From Wolbachia endosymbiont (group B) of Gerris lacustris (GTDB taxonomy: Bacteria; Pseudomonadota; Alphaproteobacteria; Rickettsiales; Anaplasmataceae), in NCBI RefSeq assembly GCF_964028355.1, contig NZ_OZ034761.1:1550001-1614000 (forward strand): 64,000 nucleotides of DNA, read 5' to 3'. The first letter of the stretch is position 1. Each line of letters starts with the position of its first letter. The notes under the pieces were generated by a model. It worked only from the letters and a program-made list of their open reading frames with translations. It was not told the DNA's origin and did not search any database. A program made the position numbers and the translations under genes. Positions 29,313-38,133 of this stretch are shown one piece after another.

Positions 29313-30463
29313 ATATCCTAACTTATATACATTATCTCTTAGTTTATTCCTTTCTTGAGATCATGTACAGGTTCTTACTTCCAAGTTCATAGTCCATACC
29401 ATCCCACACATCTTCTCGAAAGCCATAGACAGCAAAGTGCCAATTATATTCATTAAAAATAGAAGTAAGATCTCGAAAATAGTGCTCTAATCCTTTTGAA
29501 CAGCGGTGTCCGCCAAACTCTCCAGCAAGGATCTTATAATCTGGTATATTATACCTCTCTTGAAAAATTTTTACGGGTTCTATGTATGATCTTAACTTAT
29601 CTTTATTCCAATACTCCACTTTTTTTTGCATCAAAAGATTGAATATGGCCAGGGTAGGTAAAGTTACCCTGGTTTAATTTTAAGTTTGTATAAGCAAAGG
29701 GCTCATACATGTGAAAAGAATAAAGAATATTAGAATCATCAATTGGTTTGAATTTATCAAAAGTATTAGAGTCAGCATAACTGCTGCTATCAAGTATTAT
29801 TGGGGTCTCTGAGTCAACTTGGCGGATACTATTCACCACACTGCTATAAAAGCCAAATAGATTCTTCTGAATTTTGTTTTGTTCTACGTTATAAATAGCC
29901 GAATCTACGGTATTATAAAGCCTTTCTGGATGTGGTTCATTTAAGATATTATATCCAACAATAGCAGGATGATCTTTAAGCTCTTTTGCAAGGTCTTGCC
30001 AAAATTTTGCTGCTTGTTTTTGAAAAGCTTGATCTGACCATAATCGTAAATCATCTTTATCATCGTTATTTTGCTTCCACCTAGATCCAGGCAAGCTGAG
30101 CATCGTTAAGACTACGGGTATTTTTTGTTGATGAAAAGCATCTAAAACATCTTTCAGAACTTTCAGGTCTTTGGAAATCAGGCCCGGATAATTGTCTGCA
30201 TTGCCTAAGAGGAAGTCACGTTGCGTAGTTTCAAATTTGTCAGGAGCAAGACGAATAAAACCAATTTTGTATTCCTTTGCTGCTTTGATTAAGTCACTAT
30301 CAACTTTTCTATTGAAAACATTTGCTCCCTTTCTAACTCCAGTTTGCCAAAAGAGCATTTTGCTGTTCTCCGGTATTGACTTAGCACTCACATTACAGAA
30401 AACTATAGAATACAAAACAGCTGTAATTAGAAGAAAAATTTTCACTTATATAATTTTGCTATA

Positions 30464-31258
30464 ATGGTAAGTAACCTAACAGACAAGATCCCGTTTGTAA
30501 AGATGCACGGTACTGGCAATAGTTTTGTTATCATAGACTCACGTTCAGCAAATAATTTAGACTGGAATTATAGACAAATTGCTGATCAAGGCAGTTGTGA
30601 TCAAGTGATAATTATAACAATGTCTAATGCTGCAAACTGCTTTATGCATATCTACAATACTGACGGCAGTCGAGCTGAAATGTGCGGAAACGCAGCACGC
30701 TGTGTTGGATATTTGATAATGTCAGAAAAAGGTACTGAATATATCACTATTGAACTGATAAATAATCGTATCTTAGAATGTTTTAAAGTAGGTGATAAAT
30801 CAATAAAGGTCAATATGGGTAAACCACTGCTTAAATGGCATGAAATTCCTCTTTCTTGTGAATGCGATCCCCTTTATCTACCTATAGAGCTTGAAATGCT
30901 GAAAGAGCCAGTTGCAGTCAATATTGGTAACCCTCATATAGTGTTTTTTGTTGATAACGTAAGCGAAATACCGTTGCAGAATTTAGGACCAAAGCTAGAA
31001 AATCATGAATTATTTTCTCAGAAAACAAATGTTAGTATTGCGCAAATAGAAAAATCTGGAGAAATAAACTTAAGAGTTTGGGAAAGAGGAACAGGTATTA
31101 CTGCTTCATGTGGTAGTGCGGCTTGTGCAGTATTTGTTGCATCTATACTTCGTAAGTGTTTATCTACTAAACAAACTTCAGTAAATTTACCAGGGGGTCA
31201 GTTATTGATTGAGTGGTCAAAAAATATACTGATGACTGGGGATATAGGGTTTTTATGA
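30464..31258 (+). CDS. dapF: Diaminopimelate epimerase
   Basis: 264 residues. The two catalytic Cys regions are AEMCGNAARCVGYL and TASCGSAACAVFV. HGTGNSFVIID at the N-terminus and NIGNPHIVFFV are standard for DapF. It converts LL- to meso-diaminopimelate for lysine and peptidoglycan precursor synthesis. The first ATG is used and the gene starts 18 bases from the divergent glycoside hydrolase gene, so their control regions overlap. It ends 6 bases from the convergent sucD. Confidence 0.94.
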   Translation: MVSNLTDKIPFVKMHGTGNSFVIIDSRSANNLDWNYRQIADQGSCDQVIIITMSNAANCFMHIYNTDGSRAEMCGNAARCVGYLIMSEKGTEYITIELINNRILECFKVGDKSIKVNMGKPLLKWHEIPLSCECDPLYLPIELEMLKEPVAVNIGNPHIVFFVDNVSEIPLQNLGPKLENHELFSQKTNVSIAQIEKSGEINLRVWERGTGITASCGSAACAVFVASILRKCLSTKQTSVNLPGGQLLIEWSKNILMTGDIGFL

Positions 31259-31264
31259 CCTAGG

Positions 31265-32146
31265 CTAGGCACTGACACTCATTACTTCTAATACCTTTTT
31301 ACCAATTACAGCAGGAGTTTCTGCAATCGCAATCCCAGCACTGCGCATAACCTCTAACTTTGCACCAGCACTTCCGCCACTAGAGGAGATAATAGCTCCA
31401 GCGTGCCCCATACGTCTCCCTGGAGGTGCTGTTTGGCCAGCTACAAATCCAACAATTGGTTTTTTAATTTTTTCCGCCTTTATAAAATGCGATACATCCT
31501 CTTCTTCATTTCCACCTATTTCACCAATAACTACAATACCATGAGTGTCATCATCTTTTAAAAACAACTCCATACAATCAACAAACGTCATACCATGAAC
31601 AGGATCCCCTCCAATTCCTATACATGTTGATTGACCAAGACCAACAGCAGTTGTTTGTGCTACCGCTTCATAAGTTAAAGTTCCAGAGCGAGACATAATT
31701 CCTATATGTCCACGTCTGTGAATATGTCCTGGCATAATTCCTATTTTGCATTCTTCAGGTGTAATAACCCCTGGACAGTTTGGGCCAATCAATCGACTTT
31801 TCGAACCAATAAGTGCATGCTTAACTTTTACCATATCAAGTATAGGAATGCCTTCTGTAATACAAACTATCAACTCTATTTTTGCATCTATTGCTTCAAG
31901 TATTGCATCAGCTGCAAATTTAGCAGGCACGTATATCACCGTGGCATTTACGTCAGTTTTTTCTTTAGCTTCTGCTACAGTATTAAAAACTGGCAAGTTA
32001 AGGTGAGTGCTACCACCCTTGCCAGGAGTTACACCACCAACCATTTTTGTTCCGTAGCTAATGGCTTGCTCTGAATGAAATGTGCCTTGCGCACCAGTAA
32101 AACCCTGACATATTAATCTTGTATTTTTGTTTACTAAAACGGACAT
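31265..32146 (-). CDS. sucD: Succinyl-CoA synthetase alpha subunit
   Basis: 293 residues. The N-terminal CoA domain has [17 protein letters not shown], and the GPNCPGVI block and phospho-His loop [12 protein letters not shown] are intact. With SucC it makes ATP or GTP from succinyl-CoA in the TCA cycle. It begins three bases after the sucC stop, so the two are co-translated. Confidence 0.96.
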   Translation of the reverse strand: MSVLVNKNTRLICQGFTGAQGTFHSEQAISYGTKMVGGVTPGKGGSTHLNLPVFNTVAEAKEKTDVNATVIYVPAKFAADAILEAIDAKIELIVCITEGIPILDMVKVKHALIGSKSRLIGPNCPGVITPEECKIGIMPGHIHRRGHIGIMSRSGTLTYEAVAQTTAVGLGQSTCIGIGGDPVHGMTFVDCMELFLKDDDTHGIVVIGEIGGNEEEDVSHFIKAEKIKKPIVGFVAGQTAPPGRRMGHAGAIISSSGGSAGAKLEVMRSAGIAIAETPAVIGKKVLEVMSVSA

Positions 32147-32149
32147 ACT

Positions 32150-33310
32150 CTACTTCACCTCTTGTACTATTTTCTGCGCAGCCTCGTCAAGTTCATCTGC
32201 AGCAATAATATTTAGCCCTGATTCTTCTAAAATTCTTTTTCCCTCTTTGAAATTAGTGCCTGACAACCTAACAACTAAAGGAACCTTAATATCTATTTCT
32301 TTTGCGGCTTCAACAACCCCATTTGCAATGATGTCACAACGCATTATACCGCCAAATATGTTAATTAAAATTCCTTTTACATTACTGTCAGACAGTATAA
32401 TCTTAAATGCTTCGGTAACAGTCTCTTTACTTGCTCCACCACCAACATCCAAAAAGTTAGCAGGCTCTGCTCCGTAGTATTTTATTATATCCATTGTTGC
32501 CATAGCAAGACCTGCACCATTCACCATACAGCCAATATTGCCATCCATTTTTATATAACTGAGCCCATGCCTTGAAGCTTCTATTTCTTCCTTTACTTCT
32601 TCATCATAATCACGGAGCTGCACAATTTCTGGATGACGATATAAAGCGTTGTCATCAAAATTAATTTTAGCATCAAGCGCAACAAAATCTCCAAAACTTG
32701 TTTCAACTAGTGGATTAATTTCTATTTGGCTCGCATCAGTTGTAATAAACGTATCATATATATTTTTTGCAATATTTGTTATCTTTCCTATTTGCTCTGA
32801 ACTCAGATTAAAGGTATTGCCAAGCTTATTGTTATCAAGGCTTGTAAAACCAGTAGCAGGATCAATATCAAATTTCACAATCTTTGTAGGAGAACTTTTT
32901 GCCACTTCTTCAATATCCATCCCGCCTTCTGAGGAAAATATAAATACTGATCTACTGAGCTTTGGATCGACTACTAGACTCAAATAGTACTCTTTTTTAA
33001 TGCTTGAACCTTCTTCAATGTATACTCTCTTTACCTGCTGTCCGCTTGGCCCTGTTTGATGAGTAACTAAAGTTATGCCAAGCATGTCCTTTACAAGTTG
33101 CTGAGCTTCTTTAGTTGACTTTGCTAGCTTTACGCCACCAGCCTTACCCCTACCACCTGCATGAATCTGAGCTTTAACCACAAATACATCAGATTTTAGT
33201 TGATTTATTTGAGTTTCTACTCCTTCTGCAGATGTAGCAACAAAACCCTTTGGTACCGGAACATTAAACTTGTGTAAAATTTCCTTTGCTTGATATTCGT
33301 GAATATTCAT
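32150..33310 (-). CDS. sucC: Succinyl-CoA synthetase beta subunit
   Basis: 386 residues, standard length. The ATP-grasp domain starts [20 protein letters not shown] and has the [15 protein letters not shown] loop. The C-terminal [17 protein letters not shown] and the [14 protein letters not shown] blocks bind the alpha subunit and nucleotide. It is the first gene of a sucCD pair, with rpsU close upstream on the same strand. Confidence 0.96.
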   Translation of the reverse strand: MNIHEYQAKEILHKFNVPVPKGFVATSAEGVETQINQLKSDVFVVKAQIHAGGRGKAGGVKLAKSTKEAQQLVKDMLGITLVTHQTGPSGQQVKRVYIEEGSSIKKEYYLSLVVDPKLSRSVFIFSSEGGMDIEEVAKSSPTKIVKFDIDPATGFTSLDNNKLGNTFNLSSEQIGKITNIAKNIYDTFITTDASQIEINPLVETSFGDFVALDAKINFDDNALYRHPEIVQLRDYDEEVKEEIEASRHGLSYIKMDGNIGCMVNGAGLAMATMDIIKYYGAEPANFLDVGGGASKETVTEAFKIILSDSNVKGILINIFGGIMRCDIIANGVVEAAKEIDIKVPLVVRLSGTNFKEGKRILEESGLNIIAADELDEAAQKIVQEVK

Positions 33311-33340
33311 AAGATAACTAATTATTAACCTTAGTAAAAA

Positions 33341-33541
33341 CTACCAACCATAACGCTGTCTTCTGCATTCTTGCTGATACCTCTTTTTCCTTGCTTCAGC
33401 TTTTTTTTTAGCTGTTTTCTCTGATTTCTTTTCGTGATATTTTTTTTTCATTTTGAGCCCTCTTCCTTCCTTTTGAATTATTTTTTTCAACACTGGAAGA
33501 GCTCTATCTACATCACCATAATGGACTGATACTTCAATCAA
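33341..33541 (-). CDS. rpsU: 30S ribosomal protein S21
   Basis: 66 residues. MIEVSVHYGDVDRALPVLKK at the N-terminus and a Lys/Arg-rich C-terminus (RKKRYQQECRRQRYGW) fit S21, which helps pair the Shine-Dalgarno helix. The gene is followed by sucCD after about 30 bases. It has a ggaggtatagag site before ATG. Confidence 0.9.
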   Translation of the reverse strand: MIEVSVHYGDVDRALPVLKKIIQKEGRGLKMKKKYHEKKSEKTAKKKAEARKKRYQQECRRQRYGW

Positions 33542-33739
33542 ACTCTATACCTCCTTCGGTAATCATTTCAAAATCCATCTATAAATTAGAAAATTAACAT
33601 TGTCAATTATTTTATAAACTTGAGCGCTAGAATATGATATGCAGTAATTTATATGAAAAAAGCCTCATTCTGCTGTCAATCATTTACTTACTGATAAAAA
33701 TTGCTCTTAGGTTACAGTGCTCTTGTAATTTTTCTAATC

Positions 33740-33813
33740 TCGGGGCGGAGAGATTTGAACTCCCGACCCTTTGGTCCCAAACCAAATGCGCTACCAGGCT
33801 GCGCTACGCCCCG
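33740..33813 (-). tRNA. tRNA-Pro (TGG)
   Basis: The acceptor stem cggggcg pairs with cgccccg, and the discriminator is A. The anticodon loop is tttggga (anticodon TGG). CCA is not encoded. Confidence 0.95.
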
Positions 33814-33935
33814 ACTTCTTTACTAAGAGTATCGATAGTTCGGAAAAATGCAAGTTTCATTTATTTCTTTTAGGAAAAATATAATGCAGATTTCTTTATA
33901 TAGAGGGTCAAGTTGCACTAGCCATATTAAAAAAT

Positions 33936-34631
33936 CTAGCTATACCAATTGGTGAAGGTTAATGCAGCAACTACAGCAGTATCAACTCTCAAAATTCTTT
34001 TTCCTAGACTCAATTTCTGACAAAATTTATTGGCAGAATCAAGTTCGTAAGATGAAAAACCACCTTCGGGGCCAACAATAATAGCAACGTTTTTCTTGCC
34101 TTTTAGAATTTTATTAGGAGATTGTCCTTCACCTGTTTCATCACACAAAACAAAATTTTTATTCTGGGAATCGGATAATTCACAAAAATTAATAGGAAGC
34201 AAAATCTCTGGTATACTTGTTCTACCGGATTGTTCCGCAGCTTCGATTGCCTGTAATTTCGCTCTACTTAGGTTAATGTTTTTTACTACTGTACGCTCTG
34301 TTGAAATAAATTGAATGCAAGTTACTCCCATTTCAGTTGCTTGTCTTACTATGTTGCTTAAGGCGCCGCTTTTTACCATAGCACAATACAAATATAGATT
34401 TTTTTCATGTTGTTGTTGTTTAGTACGTTCTTTTATTATAATTTTTGTCGATTTACTTGATATATTCACTACTTCTCCTAACCATTCTCCATCCTTTCCA
34501 TTAAAAAGGTAGATATTGTCATGCTTCTTAAGCCGCATTACATTGTAAATATAGTGACTTTGTCGTGGATGAAGCGCCAAACTTACATTTTGTGATAAAG
34601 CTTCTTCAACATAAAGCCTAATTTTTTTCAT
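33936..34631 (-). CDS. rsmE: 16S rRNA (uracil(1498)-N3)-methyltransferase
   Basis: 231 residues. The SPOUT-type C-terminal knot has IIVGPEGGFSSYELD and LGKRILRVDTAVVAAL, which bind S-adenosylmethionine. The middle TERTVVKNINLSRAKLQAIEAAEQSGRT block is a strong RsmE mark. It methylates U1498 in the 16S rRNA decoding centre. The gene lies between tRNA-Glu and tRNA-Pro, all on the same strand. Confidence 0.92.
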   Translation of the reverse strand: MKKIRLYVEEALSQNVSLALHPRQSHYIYNVMRLKKHDNIYLFNGKDGEWLGEVVNISSKSTKIIIKERTKQQQHEKNLYLYCAMVKSGALSNIVRQATEMGVTCIQFISTERTVVKNINLSRAKLQAIEAAEQSGRTSIPEILLPINFCELSDSQNKNFVLCDETGEGQSPNKILKGKKNVAIIVGPEGGFSSYELDSANKFCQKLSLGKRILRVDTAVVAALTFTNWYS

Positions 34632-34663
34632 TCAAAACTTTAGTTATTTGCATTCTGTTTGAG

Positions 34664-34735
34664 TGACTCTTACGGGATTTGAACCCGTGTTACCACCGTG
34701 AAAGGGTGGTGTCCTAACCACTAGACGAAAGAGTC
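34664..34735 (-). tRNA. tRNA-Glu (TTC)
   Basis: The acceptor stem gactctt pairs with aagagtc, and the discriminator is A. The anticodon loop is ctttcac (anticodon TTC). CCA is not encoded. Confidence 0.95.
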
Positions 34736-35221
34736 GACTTGAATCTAACTGAGTTATATCGATTATACATATAAAGTCAATTCAATTATTTTGAATCACA
34801 TAGTTAGAGTGATATATCAGTGATTTTATATCGACAGCCTCCTATTACTCCATGTTCAATGCTTACTCAACCTATCTCAGATTTAGGAGATTTAGATCCT
34901 AATTCTAATTGTTGTTCAACTTTTGTATCGGAATCATAGCCAGAATCGTATCCAGAACCTCTACGCTCAAAACCTTGCCTTATTTCTTTTACGCTAAAGC
35001 CAGCCTTGGTCTTGATTTGCTGATTCGCTAGCTTATTAGCACTTTGCTCATTTAGTTTTACTTGCAAATTATTCACTTTATCCTGCACTAATCCATGATA
35101 AGTCCCAGAACTAGATTTTATATATTTTGCTTGTCTTTCTGCTCTCTTTTTGGATAAATCTACTTTAGCATAAATAGGCTCTGGCTGCTCTTTATGATTT
35201 AAGTTATACCAACTCTCATTA

Positions 35222-35797
35222 TTAATGAACCAAATAAGAAGCATTGCAGAGTTGTTTAACCGTGGAAGGGGAAATAGAGGTAATAAATTTACACAAAGCG
35301 CTCTCAAGCAGAACAATTGTATCGTAGATTTTATTGCGCAAAATGTTCTGTTTTATATATAACCAAAACCTCTCAACAGGATTGAGGTCAGGTGAGTATG
35401 GTGGTAGGTATATAATTTCGATATTTTTAGGTATCTTTAAACTTTTTGACTTATGCCAACTAGCGCAATCCATCACGAGAAAAGCCTTTCGTATTCCTAA
35501 ATATTGCGACATCTGTTCAAGGAATATATTTATACAAGCAGTGTTGACGTTTGGTGCGAATAAGCTAAAATTCTCTCCATTTCTGGGATTAACTGCACTA
35601 TAGAGATAAAAATTTTCCCTACCTAATTTTACCTTAACCTGTGTCCTACTGCCTTTTTTAAACCACCCATGTCCAACTTTTGAATGTGTACCAAACCGTG
35701 ATTCATCGAAGAAAAATAGCTCTTTTTCAGAATGCATGACAATAGTTTCATTGAGGTTTTTTTTTAAACTCCTCTTGCTTATTTTTATCCTGTCCAC
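35222..35797 (-). CDS. IS630 transposase, catalytic frame (orfB), copy b
   Basis: 191 codons with intact DDE residues; the same A9 break separates it from orfA. Confidence 0.85.
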   Translation of the reverse strand: MDRIKISKRSLKKNLNETIVMHSEKELFFFDESRFGTHSKVGHGWFKKGSRTQVKVKLGRENFYLYSAVNPRNGENFSLFAPNVNTACINIFLEQMSQYLGIRKAFLVMDCASWHKSKSLKIPKNIEIIYLPPYSPDLNPVERFWLYIKQNILRNKIYDTIVLLESALCKFITSISPSTVKQLCNASYLVH

Positions 35798-36227
35798 TAT
35801 GAACTGGTCTTGGTGTGATATATGAGAATTTCATTCTTTGCATATTACGATGTATTGTGGATTTGCTGATATTCAAACCAAATCTTTCTTGGATTCTTAT
35901 TCTCATTTCTCTAATAGTAATATTGGGGTTTTCCTCTATCCACACCTCAATTTGTTCAAGTTGACTTTGGTTCAATATAGTTTTTCTACGGCGTTGAGGT
36001 GGAGAAAATAATTTTTCTTCTCTTCCAAATTTTATGTGCTTTATCCATGTAGTAATTGCCTTTCTCGAAATGCAACATATTTTTGCTACAGCTGTTATAC
36101 TGTGCTTTTTTGCTGCAATTACAGCATTTAGTTTTTTTGCAACATACGCATTATTTCTTACTTTCTTCAGCATCTCTTTTGCTGATTCCACCACTTTTTC
36201 ATCCAATAATTTTGATCTTAATGCCAT
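35748..36227 (-). CDS. IS630 transposase, N-terminal frame (orfA), copy b
   Basis: 159 codons, identical to copy a. Confidence 0.85.
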   Translation of the reverse strand: MALRSKLLDEKVVESAKEMLKKVRNNAYVAKKLNAVIAAKKHSITAVAKICCISRKAITTWIKHIKFGREEKLFSPPQRRRKTILNQSQLEQIEVWIEENPNITIREMRIRIQERFGLNISKSTIHRNMQRMKFSYITPRPVHSGQDKNKQEEFKKKPQ

Positions 36228-37148
36228 CTAAACCTCGCTATTTTACTTACTCCAGTATGGCTTTTTTTCCATTATTGTCTATTCGTTGCTTGTATAGCGG
36301 GAATTGGTATTAGCAGACTTTTTTTGCTCTGAAAAATTATCTACACCTTCATAGATAGGTTCTCCTGATATACTAGAATAACCACTATCTTCCAATGATA
36401 AATTTTCAGTGGATCCTTTTTGTGAATCATATATTTCAGCATAATCTGATACACTCAACTCTCCTAATGAGTTACTAACCTTAGCGTCATACACCTCAGC
36501 ATAAATGGGCTCTTTTAAAAGTAAAATATCATCATGCTCAAAAATTCTAGGAGGTTTTTTAGGTGAGTTGGCCTTAAATTTTGGCTCTACTTCCTCTTTA
36601 AGCTTATCATAACCTTTCGTTTGTTTCAAAATCTCCAATATTTCTTTTCTTTCTTTAGCATCTTGAGGAATTCTGTCATTTTTTATTAGCTCACCAAGCA
36701 CTAGACAACATTTTTCTCTATGATTTCTGAGATTTTCCTTATCTCCATACGGCATAGCTTCTGATGCTATTTTGTATTGAAGAACTACATTTCCTATGCT
36801 ATTTTTTTCTATTTCGTTAACATCTGCTCCAGCATCGATAAGCAATGTCATTACGTTATGATCAAGATTTCTTACTGAACATTCTAAAGCGTGGTTTAAA
36901 GCTTGATTACTATTAACATTAAGTGATACTCCCTTATTTCTAAAAGGATTAATGCTAGAAAAGAGTTTTTCAAAGCTATTTACTATACTATGAAGATCTA
37001 AAGCTAGTCTCACACCTTTTATGTTACCACTTTTAGCGAATTTAATTAAAAAACTATCTATTATACCCATGATTTACCCCTCTATAAAAGCTCACTATTA
37101 TTGTATAATTTTAAACTAAAATGATTTGTTTTTTGCTAATAGCTGGTT

Positions 37149-37973
37149 CTATAACCACTTAACAAGAGGGGGCATCGACATCATAATTGCATCGGGGTTA
37201 CCATTAGTCATTAAACCAAACCTTGTACCACGATCATAAAGAAGATTGAACTCCACATACCTGCCACGTTTTATCAATTGTTCTTCTCGTTGTTCTTTTG
37301 TCCAAGATTTTTGCATATGTTTGTGTATGATATGCAAGTAAATTTCTAAAAAGGCTTCACCTACTGCTTTTGTGAACTCAAAATCATTTTCCCAATTGCC
37401 AGAACTCAGATTATCATAAAAAATTCCACCAATGCCACGTGGCTCTTTTCTATGTTGTAAGAAAAAGTAATCATCACATTGCTTTTTAAATTTTGGATAA
37501 TATTCGATGTTAAACTTATCACATGTTGCTTTAATTGATTCGTGAATATACTTACGATCTTCCTCATTTTTATAAATTGGAGTAAAGTCCATTCCTCCAC
37601 CAAACCATTGCTTTGAGGTATATATTAGCCTTGTATTCATATGTGCTGCAGGGATAAGGGGCGATTGCATGTGAGACACTAAAGATATACCGCTTGCCCA
37701 AAATTCCCCATTGCTTTCGCTTGCACCAGGAATTTCATTAATTGCTAAATCTGTGAGTTTTCCATATACTCTTGAAACATTTACTCCAACTTTTTCAAAA
37801 AAATTACCAAAGATAACTGTAGATTTGCCACTTCCACCACCTGGTCGATCCCACTTTCTCTTTTCTATTTTTGGTTCTGTGAGTGACTGTGCTTCAATTG
37901 ATAAGAAAGATTCGGTGATCTTGTTTCTCAGTGCACAGAACCATTCAAAAGCTTGTGTTTTTTGTTTTTCCAT
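37149..37973 (-). CDS. hemF: Oxygen-dependent coproporphyrinogen III oxidase
   Basis: 274 residues. GGGSGKSTVIFGNFFEKVGVN at the N-terminal part, WFGGGMDFTPIY in the middle and RGTRFGLMTNGNPDAIMMSMPP near the end are the HemF signatures. It makes protoporphyrinogen IX in heme synthesis with O2. The protein starts at ATG 37973. It is next to the broken EPIYA gene and divergent from cckA. Confidence 0.94.
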   Translation of the reverse strand: MEKQKTQAFEWFCALRNKITESFLSIEAQSLTEPKIEKRKWDRPGGGSGKSTVIFGNFFEKVGVNVSRVYGKLTDLAINEIPGASESNGEFWASGISLVSHMQSPLIPAAHMNTRLIYTSKQWFGGGMDFTPIYKNEEDRKYIHESIKATCDKFNIEYYPKFKKQCDDYFFLQHRKEPRGIGGIFYDNLSSGNWENDFEFTKAVGEAFLEIYLHIIHKHMQKSWTKEQREEQLIKRGRYVEFNLLYDRGTRFGLMTNGNPDAIMMSMPPLVKWL

Positions 37974-38133
37974 AATGTCTTCTTGCTGGCTTATTAATAT
38001 TGTTGTGCCTTATACTGACAGAACTTAATTAGATTGGAATAGCAATTACCCATCAAGAGCTTTAATAAATCTATAATAATTAAATCAATATAGTAGAATA
38101 TTTTTACATGCGCAAGGATACCAAGCAATAACA

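Larger units (their letters stand above)
28512..29374 (-). mobile_element. IS5-family insertion sequence, copy 3
   Basis: 863 bp, flanked by tta at 28509-28511 and 29375-29377. It is inserted in the glycoside hydrolase gene and the reading frame rejoins exactly across it. Confidence 0.92.
28379..30445 (-). pseudogene. Glycoside hydrolase family 5 (cellulase-like), broken by a frameshift and an IS5 copy
   Basis: Three pieces rebuild one protein. 29620-30445 encodes a signal peptide and the barrel with YNILNEPHP (acid/base Glu) and LYSFHMYEPFAYT. The frame breaks at an A8 tract (about 29621-29628) and resumes as KKVEYWNKDKLRSYIEP, with ILAGEFGGHR holding the nucleophile Glu. IS5 copy 3 then cuts it; across the IS, after removing one tta duplication, the frame continues as YELGSKKLPWKDWQAIEEG to a stop at 28379. 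Without the IS and with one A fewer the protein would be about 395 residues, likely secreted. Confidence 0.85.
35209..36307 (-). mobile_element. IS630-family insertion sequence, copy b
   Basis: 1099 bp, flanked by TA at 35207-35208 and 36308-36309. It is inserted in the EPIYA gene, which rejoins in frame across it. It differs from copies a and d by one residue in orfB (Leu to Ile in FITSLSPST). Confidence 0.92.
34867..37070 (-). pseudogene. Ankyrin/EPIYA-motif candidate effector, split by IS630
   Basis: Piece 1 (37070 to 36308) encodes about 254 residues with an ankyrin-like stretch (NQALNHALECSVRNLDHNV, LLIDAGADVN) and then a tail with KEPIYAEVYD (EPIYA at 36498-36512), DYAEIYDSQ and GEPIYEGVDN (36348-36362). 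Piece 2 (35208 to 34867) continues in frame once the IS and one TA are removed: SANNLNHKEQPEPIYAKVDL, with EPIYA at 35167-35181, then a Lys-rich stretch and GSGYDSGYDSDTK, for about 370 residues in all. EPIYA motifs are host Src-kinase sites in CagA, AnkA and Bep effectors; here this is inference from motif. There is no signal peptide, as expected for a type IV effector. The upstream piece could still be made, ending 9 codons inside IS630. Confidence 0.8.
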
